This document shows, piece by piece, positions 7,682-19,700 of a stretch of 64,000 nt of DNA. The stretch is taken from contig NZ_JAVXZY010000004.1 in assembly GCF_032337115.1 (NCBI RefSeq), forward strand, positions 124,001 through 188,000. The letters run 5' to 3'. The stretch is from Roseateles_C aquae (GTDB lineage Bacteria; Pseudomonadota; Gammaproteobacteria; Burkholderiales; Burkholderiaceae_C). Below the pieces are notes generated by a model. That model was given only the letters and a program-made list of their open reading frames with translations. It was not told the DNA's origin and made no database searches. Made by a program: the position numbers and the translations under genes. Position 1 is the stretch's first letter; each line of letters starts with the position of its first letter.

Positions 7682-9426
7682 TGCTGCGACCCGAGCAGCT
7701 GGCTCAGCACATGATCCAGCTGCTCGAAAGCCTGTCCGGCACTGTCGCTGCGCCAGGCAATATGGCGGTCGGGGCGGACCAGCCAGGCTGTCGACGGCCT
7801 GGCCTGCGCCAGCGCGGCCCAGCCGCCTTCGACGTCTTGCACATCGGCTTCGGGCCCAATCGCGATCAGCGTCAGGCCCAGCCCGCGGGCTTCGAACAGC
7901 TGCCGCGCGGCCTCGCGCCAGGGCCCCGCCTCGGCGCCACACAACAGCACCAAACGGCCATGGCCGACCAGGTCCAGCGTCGAGCAGCGCTGGCCGCCCC
8001 GCTGCAGCCAGGCATGCGGCAGCGGCGCGCCGGCCACTGCATGCGGCTGGTAGTGCAGGATGGGATCGGCATCGCCAGCGGGACGCGGCCCGGCGCCGAT
8101 GACGGCGCCCTGCTCGTACCACTGACCCATCTCGATGCCCAGCGCATTGAGCTGGAAGTTCTGCAGCGCCAGCGCCTGCTGCAGCCGCGCGCGCCGGGCC
8201 TCGCCCTCGGGGCTGGCCGCTTTCAGCTCGGCCAGCGTCGCCGCCGCCGCGTCGCCGGGCAAGCCAGGGTAGAGGCCGATGGCCTCGAACATCGCATGCA
8301 TCTCGAAGGAGGATTCCATCGCCCGATGGACGACGGCGCGCGCCACCGGCAGCCGCTCGGCCTCGTAGCTGTCGAGCAGGCTGTCGGCCGCCTGCCCGCG
8401 CAGCACCAGGGCCAGCTTCCAGGCCAGGTTGAAGCTGTCCTGGATGCTGGTGTTGGTGCCCAGGCCATTGGTCGGCGGATGGCGGTGAGCGGCGTCGCCA
8501 GCCAGGAAGACGCGGCCGACGCGCATCCGGCTGGCCACCGCGCGGCGCACCGTCCAGCGGCTGACATCGCGGATCGCAATGGGCACGCTGGCATCGCCAA
8601 TCACCGCCCGCGCCCGCGCCAGCAATGCGGCCGGCTGCAGCTCGGCCTCGATCTGATCGGGCGGCACGCCAAAGGCCATCATCCATTGATGCCAGGGCTC
8701 GACATTGACCAAGGTCGCACACTGCACGCCTCGCTCGGCATGCGGCGCCGACAGCCAGTACAGCGCGCCGGGGCGGTCTGCCACCCAGCGGCTCAGGTCG
8801 GCCTCGATCCAGCAGCTGATCGCCGTGCCCAGCACCAGCTCGTCGTCCATGCTGACGCCCAGCTGCGTCGCCACCCGGCTGTTGGCGCCATCGGCGGCCA
8901 CCAGATAGCGGGCACGGAGTTCGTAGACCTCGCCGCTGCGCAGATCGCGCAGTTCGGCGCGCACGCCCTCCTCGTCCTGGCTCAGTGACAGGAACTCCTG
9001 CTCGAAGTCGACCCTGGCCCCGGCCCCCTGTGCAGCATCGAGCAACAGCGGCTCCAGCCGGTGCTGGTGCAGATTGCAGGGCGCGCAGGGGCTGGCGCGC
9101 TGGTAGTCGGGCAGGCGCTCGGGGCCGGCGCCCCAGCTGTCCAGCGAAGCCAGCACCTCACCATCGGCCAGCTGTGTGGCCCACTGGCTATGGCGCATCA
9201 GCGCCTGCGGCATGGCCAGCTCGCGGGCACGCGACTCCAGGCCCATATCGCGCAGCACCTCCATCGTCCGCGCATTGGTGATGTGGCCACGCGGCGTGTG
9301 TGCCGTGCCGCGGTGGCGGCTGATCGCCCGCACCCGGATGCCCTGGCGGGCCAGCAGCTGGGCCAGCGACAGCCCCGTGGGCCCGGCGCCGACGATCAGC
9401 ACCTCAAGATCATCACGGCGCTTCAT
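7678..9426 (-). CDS. FAD-dependent aromatic-hydroxylase-type monooxygenase
   Basis: Protein of 582 residues of the phenol/p-hydroxybenzoate hydroxylase class (class A flavoprotein monooxygenase). It has GAGPTG at residues 13-18 for FAD ADP binding, AADGANS as the DG motif, and the FAD-ribityl motif LAGDAAHRHPPTNGLG near residue 300. A thioredoxin-like C-terminal extension (LVLLCGAE and following) is also typical of the phenol-hydroxylase branch. Such enzymes use NAD(P)H and oxygen to hydroxylate an aromatic ring. Because several A domains here have Phe/Tyr-like codes, hydroxylation of an aromatic residue is a likely tailoring role (inference). The start overlaps the exporter stop (ATGA). Confidence 0.85.
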   Translation of the reverse strand: MKRRDDLEVLIVGAGPTGLSLAQLLARQGIRVRAISRHRGTAHTPRGHITNARTMEVLRDMGLESRARELAMPQALMRHSQWATQLADGEVLASLDSWGAGPERLPDYQRASPCAPCNLHQHRLEPLLLDAAQGAGARVDFEQEFLSLSQDEEGVRAELRDLRSGEVYELRARYLVAADGANSRVATQLGVSMDDELVLGTAISCWIEADLSRWVADRPGALYWLSAPHAERGVQCATLVNVEPWHQWMMAFGVPPDQIEAELQPAALLARARAVIGDASVPIAIRDVSRWTVRRAVASRMRVGRVFLAGDAAHRHPPTNGLGTNTSIQDSFNLAWKLALVLRGQAADSLLDSYEAERLPVARAVVHRAMESSFEMHAMFEAIGLYPGLPGDAAAATLAELKAASPEGEARRARLQQALALQNFQLNALGIEMGQWYEQGAVIGAGPRPAGDADPILHYQPHAVAGAPLPHAWLQRGGQRCSTLDLVGHGRLVLLCGAEAGPWREAARQLFEARGLGLTLIAIGPEADVQDVEGGWAALAQARPSTAWLVRPDRHIAWRSDSAGQAFEQLDHVLSQLLGSQQ

Positions 9427-10766
9427 GCCGCCTCCCCGGCCAGCGCGCTGCGGTCACGCAGCTGCGGCATCAGGCCATGCCAGTAGGCGCCGGCCACGAC
9501 CAGCAACACGCCAGCCCCGCTGACGGCAAACACCTGGCTGGGCGAGCACCAGCGCAGCAGGGCGCCAAAGCCCAGCATGGACAGCGGCGCAATCGACAGC
9601 ATCATCAGCATGAACAGGCTCATCGCGCGGCCCAGCATGGCCGGCGGCACACGCTGCTGGGTCCAGTGGTAGACCATGTTCTGCAGAAAGCCGAACAGCA
9701 GGCCTGAGACGGCCAGCAGCAGCGCCATCAGCCACAGCTGCTGCAGCTGTGACAGCAGCAGGAACATCAAGGCGATGATGGCGTCGAACAGCAACATGGT
9801 GTTGCCGACGGTGCCCGCGCGCCAATCCGGCCGCCAGCCAGCCAGCAGCGTGCCGCCGACACAGCCACCGCCAAAGGCGCCGAGCAGCAGGCCATAGGCG
9901 CCAGCGCCCCAGCTGCGGCCCAGCTGCTCGGCCAGCACCGGCAAGGCCACCTGCATGGGCCCGGCGGCGCACAGCGCCACCAAGGCGCCGTAGGCAAAGC
10001 TGGTCAGCAGCTGGCGATCGGCGCGCACCGCGCGAAAGCCCTCCAGCAGCGATTGGCGCACGCTGGGTCGTGCCGGCCGTTCGGCAACATCGGCGGCATC
10101 GGCGCTCTCCGCTGTGGCGGCCGGACGCAAGGCCGGCAGGCCGAGCACACTCAGCGTCGAGGCCAGAAAGCCCAAGGCATCCAGGCCAAAGGCCCAGGCC
10201 AGCCCGAGCTGCGACTGTCCGGCCTGCGGCCCGGCGCCGAGCGCGACGATCAGGCCGCCGGCCAGCGGCGGGCCGGCAAACAGCGCCAGCTGCGACATGC
10301 CGACCATGGCGCGGTTGGCGACCCGCTGCCGCTCCGGCCGTATCACCTGCGGCACCAGGGCCGCCGCCGCCGGGCTGCTGAACGCGGTGGCCGTGCCGAG
10401 CGCCAGCGCCAGCAGCAGCACACCGCCCATCTGCAGCCGTTCGCTGTACACCGCCGCCGCCAACCCGCCCAGCAGCAGCGCATTGGCCAGCTGCGCGGCC
10501 AGCAACACGGCGCGTGCGCCCCAGCGGTCGACCGCCACGCCGCCGAGCAGGATCAGCAGCGAGCGCGGCACCAGCATGGCCGCCAGCACCGTGCCCACCG
10601 CCAGCGGATCGGCGCTCAGCGCCAGCACCAGCCAGGGCAGCGCGACCTGCGAGCACTGCGCGCCCAGATGGGACAGCAGCTGGCCGCCGAGCAGGCGGCG
10701 CAGCAACGGATCACGGCGCAGCGCCGGCAGCAAGGCGTCTTCGAAATAGTGTGGGTTCTGATTCAT
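9423..10766 (-). CDS. MFS exporter, EntS-like
   Basis: Integral membrane protein of 447 residues with about 12 hydrophobic segments. Its motifs fit the drug/siderophore exporter branch of the major facilitator superfamily (VDRWGARAVLL after the second helix). The ATG at 10766 is chosen because it overlaps the NRPS stop as ATGA and begins at MNQNPHYF; the longer open frame runs into the NRPS 3' end. Last-module NRPS, exporter and monooxygenase are coupled by 4-bp overlaps. The likely role is export of the peptide-polyketide product. Confidence 0.85.
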   Translation of the reverse strand: MNQNPHYFEDALLPALRRDPLLRRLLGGQLLSHLGAQCSQVALPWLVLALSADPLAVGTVLAAMLVPRSLLILLGGVAVDRWGARAVLLAAQLANALLLGGLAAAVYSERLQMGGVLLLALALGTATAFSSPAAAALVPQVIRPERQRVANRAMVGMSQLALFAGPPLAGGLIVALGAGPQAGQSQLGLAWAFGLDALGFLASTLSVLGLPALRPAATAESADAADVAERPARPSVRQSLLEGFRAVRADRQLLTSFAYGALVALCAAGPMQVALPVLAEQLGRSWGAGAYGLLLGAFGGGCVGGTLLAGWRPDWRAGTVGNTMLLFDAIIALMFLLLSQLQQLWLMALLLAVSGLLFGFLQNMVYHWTQQRVPPAMLGRAMSLFMLMMLSIAPLSMLGFGALLRWCSPSQVFAVSGAGVLLVVAGAYWHGLMPQLRDRSALAGEAA

Positions 10767-13700
10767 GTCTGTGGGTTCATCACATGGACGGGGCTGGGTG
10801 ACTCGGCGGCGCTGGCATCCAGCCACTCGTCGAGGATCTGGATGACGCTGTGCGTGAAGCGCTCGAAGCTGCGTGGGTCGAACTGCGTGCGGCAGTAGGC
10901 CCAGACAAAGGTCAGCACGCCCTCGTCAATCGAGCAGGCCGAGAAGGGCCGGAAGCGCACGCGGATCGGCCCGTCGGTGCTGCCGGGCGCCTCCGCCGCC
11001 TTGCTCCAGGCCTGCGCATCGCTGGCCGCGCCAAGCTGCTGCATCGAGGGCGGGTGATACTGGAACTCGAGCTGCGGATCGGGCAAGGCCGCCATCGCGG
11101 CGCGTACCGCTGGGTCGACATGGGCATCACGCAGCAGGCTGTAATCGGCCTCATGGCCTTGCAGCGCCGCCTGCGCCTCGCGGGCCCGCTGCAGACGCTC
11201 CTCAACCGTGTTAGCACCATTGAGATCCAGCGGCAGCACCGCGTAATGGCCGCACCAGCCGACCGTGCGGGTCAGGTCCAGATCCTCGGGCAGGTGACTG
11301 CGGCCGTTGTGCACCTGGATGATCTGCACCGCCGGCGAGCCGGTCCAACGGCCATAGGCCTCGGTGATGGCGGCATGCAGCCAATCGGTCAGGGCCGGTG
11401 CGCCGGCACGCTGGCTGCGCTCCAGCAGGCGCCGGGTCTGCGCCGCCGTCCAGCCGACCACCGAGAAGCCCGGCAGGCCGGCACCCGGCAGCGGCGACGG
11501 CGGGCGCTCACCGGCCTCTTCAGGCCAGGGCCGGAAGCGCGCGGCGCCGATGCGGCGCCAGCGCTCGAGCTCCGGCTCGCCCAGCTGGGCCGCACGGCGC
11601 TGCCACAGCTGAGCCAGGCTGGCCATGGACGCCGTCTTGGCCGGCAGCTGCGGCGCCCGGCCGGCGTGCAGCGCCTCGCACAGCGCGCGCATATCGTCGA
11701 GCACCACATTGCAGGCGTACTTGTCGACCAGCAGATGGTGGTAGAGCAGCAAGAGCCGGGCCGAGTGGTCGGCCAGGCGCAGATGTACCACCTTGAACAG
11801 CGCGTGCTCGATGTCCAGACTGCCCTGCAGCTCGGCGCACAGGGCCTCGACCGCGGCGCGCTGTTCGACTGCCGGCAGCGCCGACAAATCGACCGAGAAG
11901 AAGCTGGGCGGCATCTCGTCGGGCAGTCTGATCCACTGCTGCCAGCGACCATCGCGCTGCGCCCAGACGCTGCGCAGCTCATCGTGATGAGTCAGCAGCA
12001 GCTCGGTTGCCCGCGCCAGCAGCGCAGGCGCCAACTCGGCATCGAGGTTCAGCAGATCGACCGCGTTCCAGTGATGCAGATCGAGGCGGCGGAAGAACCA
12101 GCCGCGGTTGGGCATATCGGCCACCGGCCCGTGCAGCAGCTCGCGCTGCGCACCCTGAGGATCGGGCCAGCGTGGCGGCGTCATGGCCAGGCAGGCCTGG
12201 GCGATCTGTTCCAGCCCCAGCTGCAGTGCGTCCATGAAGGCCTGCATCTGCCCGGCATCCTGGGCCTCGCCATTGAAGTCCAGCGTGAACTGCAGACGGC
12301 CCTGGTAGACCCCGCCGTTGAGCACCATCGCATGAGTGCGACGAATCGCTGCGCCCATCAAGGCACCGGGCGACTCCGCGGCCGGCTGCCAGATCGGCTG
12401 AGCCCCATCGTCCGCGCCCGCCTCGCCACCCGAGGCCTCGCCAAACTGACCCAGGTAGTTGAACAGCAGCGGCGCCGGCTCGCCGGCGGCCAGCGGCGCG
12501 GTGGCCAGCTCACGCAGCAGGCCGTGGCCCAGACCGCGGCGCGGCACAGCGCGCAGCCGCTGCTTGACGCCGCGGATCAGCCCGACCCAATCACCGTCGT
12601 CGGCCGGCGTGCTGAGCAGCAGCGGGAACACGCTGGTGAACCAGCCGACCGTCTCGCTCAGGTCCATCTCCTCGTTCCAGGGCTCGCGGCCATGGCCTTC
12701 GAGCTCGATGCGGCCATGGCGGATGCCGGCCCAACGCCGCAGCGCCCAGGCCAGCGCCGCCAGCAGCAGATCGTTGATCTGTGTCTCCAGCGCCCGGTGG
12801 CAGGGCCCCAGCAGGGCCTGTGTGCTGGCCTCGTCGAGGCGCAGCCGCAGGCTGCGGGTCTGGGCCACGGTGTCGAGCGCGGGCGCCATCACGATGGGCC
12901 AGGGGTCGACGGGCGCCTGGCTGATCCACTGCCAGCCGGCGCGTTCGGTGGCCAGTTCCAGGCTGTCGGCGCGCTGGCGCAGCGCCGCGCCCCAGTGCTG
13001 CAGCGCATCGGTCTTGCGCGGCAGGCGCAACGCCGCAGCGCCGCCGTCCTGCCATTGCGACCAGAGCAGCTGCAGGTCCTTCATCAGAATGCGCCAGGAC
13101 ACGCCGTCGACCAGCAGGTGGTGCACCACCCACAGCAGCCGCCAGGCGCCGCGCGCGTCACGGCAGAGCAGCCAACGCCACAGCGGCCCCTCGGTCAGAT
13201 CGAGGCTGGCCTGCGCCTGATCGAGCTGCGCCTGCAGCGCCGCGGCGGCGCCAGGCGCCTCGCGGTCGGGCAGCTGCCATTCGCCGACCAGCTGGTCGAG
13301 CTGCGCCGCGTCCCAGGGCCGATGCTCGGCCTGCCACTGGCCGTCATGCTGTTTGAAGACCAGGCGCAGCGCATCATGGCGCTGCACCAGCGCCGCCGCC
13401 ATTGCACGCAGCGCGTCCAGGCCAAGCGCGGCCGGCGGCACGAGCAGTACCGCCTGGTTGAAGTGATGCAGATCAGCGCCACCCTCGCGCAGGAACTGGC
13501 GCTGGATGGGCAGCAGCTCCAACGGCCCGCTCACCGCCCCCTGCTCGGCGCTGTCGCGCCGCAGCTCACGCCATTGCGACAGCAAGGCACGCACCGTCTG
13601 GTGCTCGAAGACCTGCCGGGCCGAGAAGACCAGGCCGATATCCTTGGCCCGTGCCAGCATGCGGATGGACTGGATGGAATCGCCGCCGAGCGAAAAGAAA

Positions 13701-16700
13701 TTGTCTTCCGGGCCCACCGGCCGCACGCCCAGCACCTCTTCCCAGACCCGGCACAGCGCCGCCTCCTTGGGATGGGCCGGCGCCACATCGCTGCGTTCAC
13801 CCAGCGCTTGCGCGCTGAGCACCGGCAGGGCCTGGCGGTCGAGCTTGCCGCCGGGCGTCAGCGGCAGCCGGGCCGCCCAGGCCCAGCAAGCCGGCACCAT
13901 ATAAGCCGGCAGCTGCCGGCTCAGATGCTCTCGCAAGGCAGCCAGCGGCTGCGGCCAGCCGGCCTGCGGCTCGGCATCGGCCAGTGCCTGCAGCGTCTGA
14001 AGATCGCCATCCGGCCAGGCCTCGTGCTCGACCACCCAGAGCTGCTGCACCGCCTGCGCAACCGGGCTCGGCCAAGCCTGCCAGGGATAGTCGCGCCTTG
14101 CGCCCCTGTCCAGCGGCTCATGGCGAACCCAGATGCAGGGGTCCTCATAAACGCCCACTTGCCGCTGCGGGTCGAGCTGCACCGGCGCCAGCGTGTCGCC
14201 CGGTGTCCAGCTGCCGGCCTCGGCCGGCGGCATGCCGCACCAGCGCGCCCAGTCGGTCAAGGGCGCCTCGGCCCGCTGCGAGCGCGCCTCGCTGCCCAAC
14301 AGCTGGCCGCCGGCGTTCAGATGCAGACGCAACCAGCGATCAAAGACGCGACCCTGTTCATCGCGCAGCTGGGCATAGTCGGCAATCGCCATCTGCGGAT
14401 GGGCGACCTTGTCCAGCGGCCGCAATGCCACCAGCACATGCGCCAGGCCCAGCTGGCCGGCCAGGCGCTTGAAGCCATCGACGATCAAGCCGGCCAGCTT
14501 GCGCGATTTGTGCTGCGGATCGATCACCCCCGCCAGCACCACCAAGGTGTTAGGGTCTTGCCCCCGTTCAGCGCCGGCCAGGCCCTCGCGCAGCGCACCC
14601 TCCCAGCCGGCCGGCAGCGCGCCCGCATCACCGTCCCAGTGCAGCAGCACCGCATTGCCGATGCCCAGCAGCGTGTCGCGGCCCTCGCGCAACAGCATCT
14701 GGGCCTGCGGGAAGACCTGGTACATCGCGTCCCAGGCCTCGCCCAGCACGGCGGAGCCGGCGAAGTAGGCCGGCCAGGCCTCGGCATGCAGGGCATCAAA
14801 GCAGCGCCGCCACTGCGGATGCAGGGCCAGACTGGTGACACGGGCCTCGCCCCCATCGGCCAGCGGCAGACGCAGCGGCGAGCGGTGGCGCAGCAGGCCC
14901 AGCGGCCAGGCTTGCGCCGCCGTGTTCGCCTGCAGCGGCCAGGCGCCGGTCCAGCCCTCGTCCAGCCGGTCCACGCCCGCCAGCGGGCCACCCAGCGCCA
15001 GCGCGCCGCGCGGCGGCACGCCGATCCAGCGCTGCGGCTGCAGATGGGCGGCCAGCTGCGGCCCCTGCTCGCTCGACTGCAGGCGCACCGCCGCCGCCTG
15101 CACGCCGGGCAGCTGCGCCAGCTGCGCCTCGATCTCCTCCAGCTCGATGCGGAAGCCGCGCAGCTTGACCTGCTGATCAACCCGGCCCAGATACTCCAGC
15201 CCCTGCGGCTCGCGCCAGCGCACCAGATCGCCGGTGGCATAGCGGCGGCTGCCCGGCGGGCCGTCGGGGTCGGGCACAAAGCGCTCGGCGGTGGCCGCCG
15301 CGGCGCCCAGATAGCCGCGCGCCAGCGCCATGCCGGCCAGGTAGAGCTCGCCCGGCAGGCCCTCGGCGACCGGCTCACCCGCCGCATCGACGATGGCAAA
15401 GCGCACGCCCGGCTGCGGCCGACCGATGACCGGCCGCTCGCCCTCGACCGGCGCCCACACCACATCGACGCAGGCCTCGGTCGGCCCATAGGCGTTGAAC
15501 ACCCGGGTGCCAGCCAGGCCACCCAGCCGCGCCCACAGATCGCGCGAGATGGCCTCGCCGCCGCAGACGATGCGCGCCGGCCAGGGCGCCTCCAGCCCGG
15601 CGTCGAGCAGATAGCGCAGCTGCGCCGGCGAGCTGTCGAACACGGCGATCTGGTGGCGAACCAGGAAGGCACGCAACAGCTCGGGGCTGAGCCGTACCTC
15701 GTCGGGGAAGACATGCAGGGTCTGGCCGTCCAGCAGCAGGCTCAGCTCGGACAGCGAAGCGTCAAACACCAGCGCGGCATTGAAGCTGCACGCATGCGGG
15801 CCCGGGCCCAGCGGTCGCAGCAGCGTCTGGGCATGCACCTGGGCCAGGCGCATCAGCGCGCCATGCGTGCCGACCACGCCCTTGGGTCGGCCGGTCGAGC
15901 CGGAGGTATAGATCACATAGGCGGCCTGCAAAGGATGGCGAGCCGGCTGCACTAACGGCGCAAGGTCTGCCGGCAGGTTCTCGTCCACGCAATGCAGCGG
16001 CAGGCCATGCGCCTGCATCGCCTCGCGATGGCGAATATCGCTGAGCAGCAGCACCGCCTGCGCGTCGTCGAGCATGGCCTGGCGGCGCGCGGCCGGGTAG
16101 GCGGGGTCCAGCGGCACATAGGCAGCGCCGGCCTTCCAGACCGCCAGCAGCGCGCCGATCATGCGCCAGCTGCGGTCCATGCAGATCGCCACCCGCTGCT
16201 CAGGCGTGACGCCAGCCGCCTGCAGCTGCTGGGCCCAGCGCGTCGACCAGGCGTCGATCGCGCTGAAGCTGAGCGTCTCGCCGCCGTCGACGACGGCCAC
16301 GCGCGCCGGATGCGCGCGGCATTGCGCCTCGAAGGCCTGCAGCGCATGCCAGCAGCCGCCATCGCTCCAGGCCGGCCCCTGGCGGGCGGCCCAGAGCGCG
16401 GCGCGCTGCGGCTCGGGCGCCAGCGACAGCGCCAGCAGCGGCCGGCTGGCGTCAGCGCTGATCGCGGCCAGCAGCTGCTGCCACAGCGCGATCCAGGCCT
16501 GCACCGTTGGCGCTTCCAGCACATCGCTGCTGAACTCGAACACGCCCTGCAGCGCACCGCCCTGCTCCTGCACCGCCACCGTCAGGTCGAACTGCGATTC
16601 CAGACGTTCGAAGGCCAGCGGGCTGACACGCAGCCCTGGCAGCTGGGGGGCCTCGGTGGCCGCGTTCTGCAGCACCAGCATCACCTGGAACAGCGGATTG

Positions 16701-19700
16701 ACCGCCGCCTCGCGCGACAGGCCCAACGCATCAACCAGACTCTCAAACGGCAGATCCTGGTGTTCGTAAGCCTGCAGCAGGCGCTCGCGCACCTGGGCCA
16801 GCAGCTCGGTGAAGGGCTGCGCCGGTGTCGATTCCGTGCGCAGCACCAGGGTGTTAGCAAAATAGCCAATCAGGCCTTCCAGCTCGGCATGGCGGCGGTT
16901 GGCAATCGGCAGGCCCAGGCAGATGTCATGCTGACGCGACAGCCGTGCCAGCAGCACGTGCAGCGCGGCAGCCAGCACCATGAACAGGCTGGCGCCCTGG
17001 CGCTGCGCCAAGGCCTGCAGGCCGGCCAGCGTGGCGGCGTCGACGCTGAAGGGCAGCCGCGCACCCTGGAAGCTGGGCCGCGCCGGGCGCGGATGATCCA
17101 GCGGCAGATCCAGCAGCGCCGGCGCACCGCGCAGCCGCCCGGTCCAGTAATCCAGCTGCGCCCGCAGAGCGCCGCTGGCCATCGCGTCCAGTTGGGCATG
17201 GGCATGGTCGGCGTACTGCAGCGGCAGCGGCGCCCAGTCCGGCGCCTGGCCAGCGTCCAGCGCCGCATAGGCCTCGCCCATCTCGCGCATCAGCACGCCC
17301 AGCGACCAACCGTCCGAGACGATGTGATGCATGCGCAGCAGCAGCACATGCTGCGCGGGCGACAGCTTGATCAGCAACGCTTGGAACAGCGGATCGCGAG
17401 CAATGTCCATGCCCTGCTGCGCGGTCGCCTGCACCCGCCAGAGCGCCTGCGCCCGCGCCTCGGCCAGCGGCAGCGCCACGAGCTCCAGCGTTTGCCACTG
17501 CCAGCCCGGTGCCTCATGCAGGCGCAGCACGACGGCGCCGTCCACGGTGTCGAAGGCCGCGCGCAGGCCCTCATGGCGCTGCACCACCGCGTCCAGCGCG
17601 GCCTGCAGCGCGGCGGCGTCTAGCGCGCCCTCGATCTGCAGCGCGGTGGCGATCTGGTAGGGCGATCGATCGCCATCCAGATGCTGCAGGAACCACAACC
17701 GCTGCTGCGCCGGTGAGGCACGGCGCGGCGCGTCCGCCGGACGCCGCTGCGGCGCTGGCAGCGAGGGCTGAGCCAATGCCCCAGCCCTCATCGCCTGCAG
17801 GGCGATGGCCAGATCGGCGAAGGTCGATCCCTCGAAGATGCGCCGCAGTGGCAGCTCCAGACCGGTCTCGGCGCGCAGCGCCGCGACCAGGCGCGTGGCC
17901 AGCAGCGAGTGGCCGCCGGCGGCAAAGAAGTCCTGCCGCTTGTGGGCCGGCGCGCGCCCCAGCACCCGCTGCCAGGCCGCGGCCAGCGCCGCCTCGATCT
18001 CGCTCAGCGGGCCCTCAGCATCGAGCGCCGCGGCAGATGCGGCCTCAGACGCCGTGGCCGGCGCCGGCAGCGCGCTGCGATCCAGCTTGCCATTGGGTGT
18101 CAGCACAAAGGCCTGTAGCGCGATCAGATGGCTGGGCAGCATATAGGCGGGCAGCTTGCGTGCCGCCGCCGCCAGCAGCACGGCGGCGCCGGGGTCGGCC
18201 TGACCGGGCTTGCAGCTGTAGTAAGCGCACAGTGCCTGATCGCCAGCAGCATCGGCGCGCACCACGGCCAGCACCTGCTCGACGGCCTGATGCTCGGCCA
18301 GCACGGCCTCGACCTCACCGAGCTCAATGCGGAAGCCACGCAGCTTGATCTGGTGATCGACGCGGCCCAGGCATTCGAGCACACCGTCGCGGCGGTAGCG
18401 GGCACGGTCGCCGGTGCGGTACATGCGCCCACCCTCGGTCGACCAGGGATTGGGCACAAAGCGCTCGGCCGTCAGCCCCGGCTGGCCCAGATAGCCGCGA
18501 GCCAAGCCGTCGCCGGCCAGATAGAGCTCGCCAACGACGCCGGGCGGCACGAGCTGGCCCTGCTCGTCCAGCACATAGGCCTGGCTGCCCAGCATCGGAC
18601 GGCCGATATCGCAGAGCCCGCCCTGCCCGCGCGGCATCAGCGCCCAGGTCGAATAGGTGGTGTCCTCGGTCGGCCCGTAGAGGTTGTAGACCTGCAGCTG
18701 CGGCGCGCTGTCGTGCAACGCCTGCACCAGCGCGCGCGGCAGCATCTCGCCGGCCAGATTGACGACCTCGACCGTGGCCGGCAGCGCGCCCAGGCGCAGC
18801 AGCTCGGTCATCGCCGACGGCACGGTATTGACCAGGCTGACCGGGTAGGCCGCGGGATCTTCGGCCAGCGCCAGCACCGAGGGCGCCAGCCAGCAGGCAC
18901 CGCCCTGCACCCAGGGCGCGAAGATCTCGAAGATCGAGAGGTCAAAGCAGACCGAGGTGGCGGCCAGCACGGCGCGCATCGCCGCCGGCTCGAACACGGT
19001 GGCCGTCCAGGCCAGAAAGCTGGCCGCATTGCCGTGGCTGATGCCCACACCCTTGGGCCGGCCGGTCGAACCCGAGGTGTAGATCAGATAGGCCAGCTGC
19101 TCGGCGGCGATGGTCACGTCCAAGGGCGTGTCCGGCTCGGCATCGGCCAGCGCGCACAGCGCCGCCAGCGACAGCTGCTCGGTCTCCCCTGCGCCCAGCA
19201 GCGCCGCCGTCTCGGCCGTGCTGATGCACAGCAGCGCGGCACTGTCCGCCAGCATGTGCTGCAAGCGCCCGACCGGATAGGCCGGATCCAGCGGCACATA
19301 GGCGGCGCCGGCTTTCAGCACCGCCAGCAGCACCGGGATCAGCTCAGCCGTGCGCGGCAGACAGACGGCGATACGCCGCTCGGTCGCCGCACCGCGTGCC
19401 CGCAACACCCGCGCCAGCTGGTTGCTGCGCGCCTCCAGCTTCTCATAACTCCACAATTGCCCGTCCACCACCAAGGCCGGCGCATCGGCATGGGCCGCCA
19501 GCTGCCGCTGCGGCCACTGGTGCATCCAGACCAGCGGCCGCTCAGCATGGCCGGTGGCGTTCCATTCGTGGGCGGCGCGCTGCAACTCCAGCGCCGTGCA
19601 CAGCGGCCACTGGCCCAGTGGCAGCGTGCTGGCCTTTGCCGCCAGCTCCAGCCAGCGGCAGAAGGTCTGGGCCAGCCGGGCCATGGTGTCGCGATCAAAC

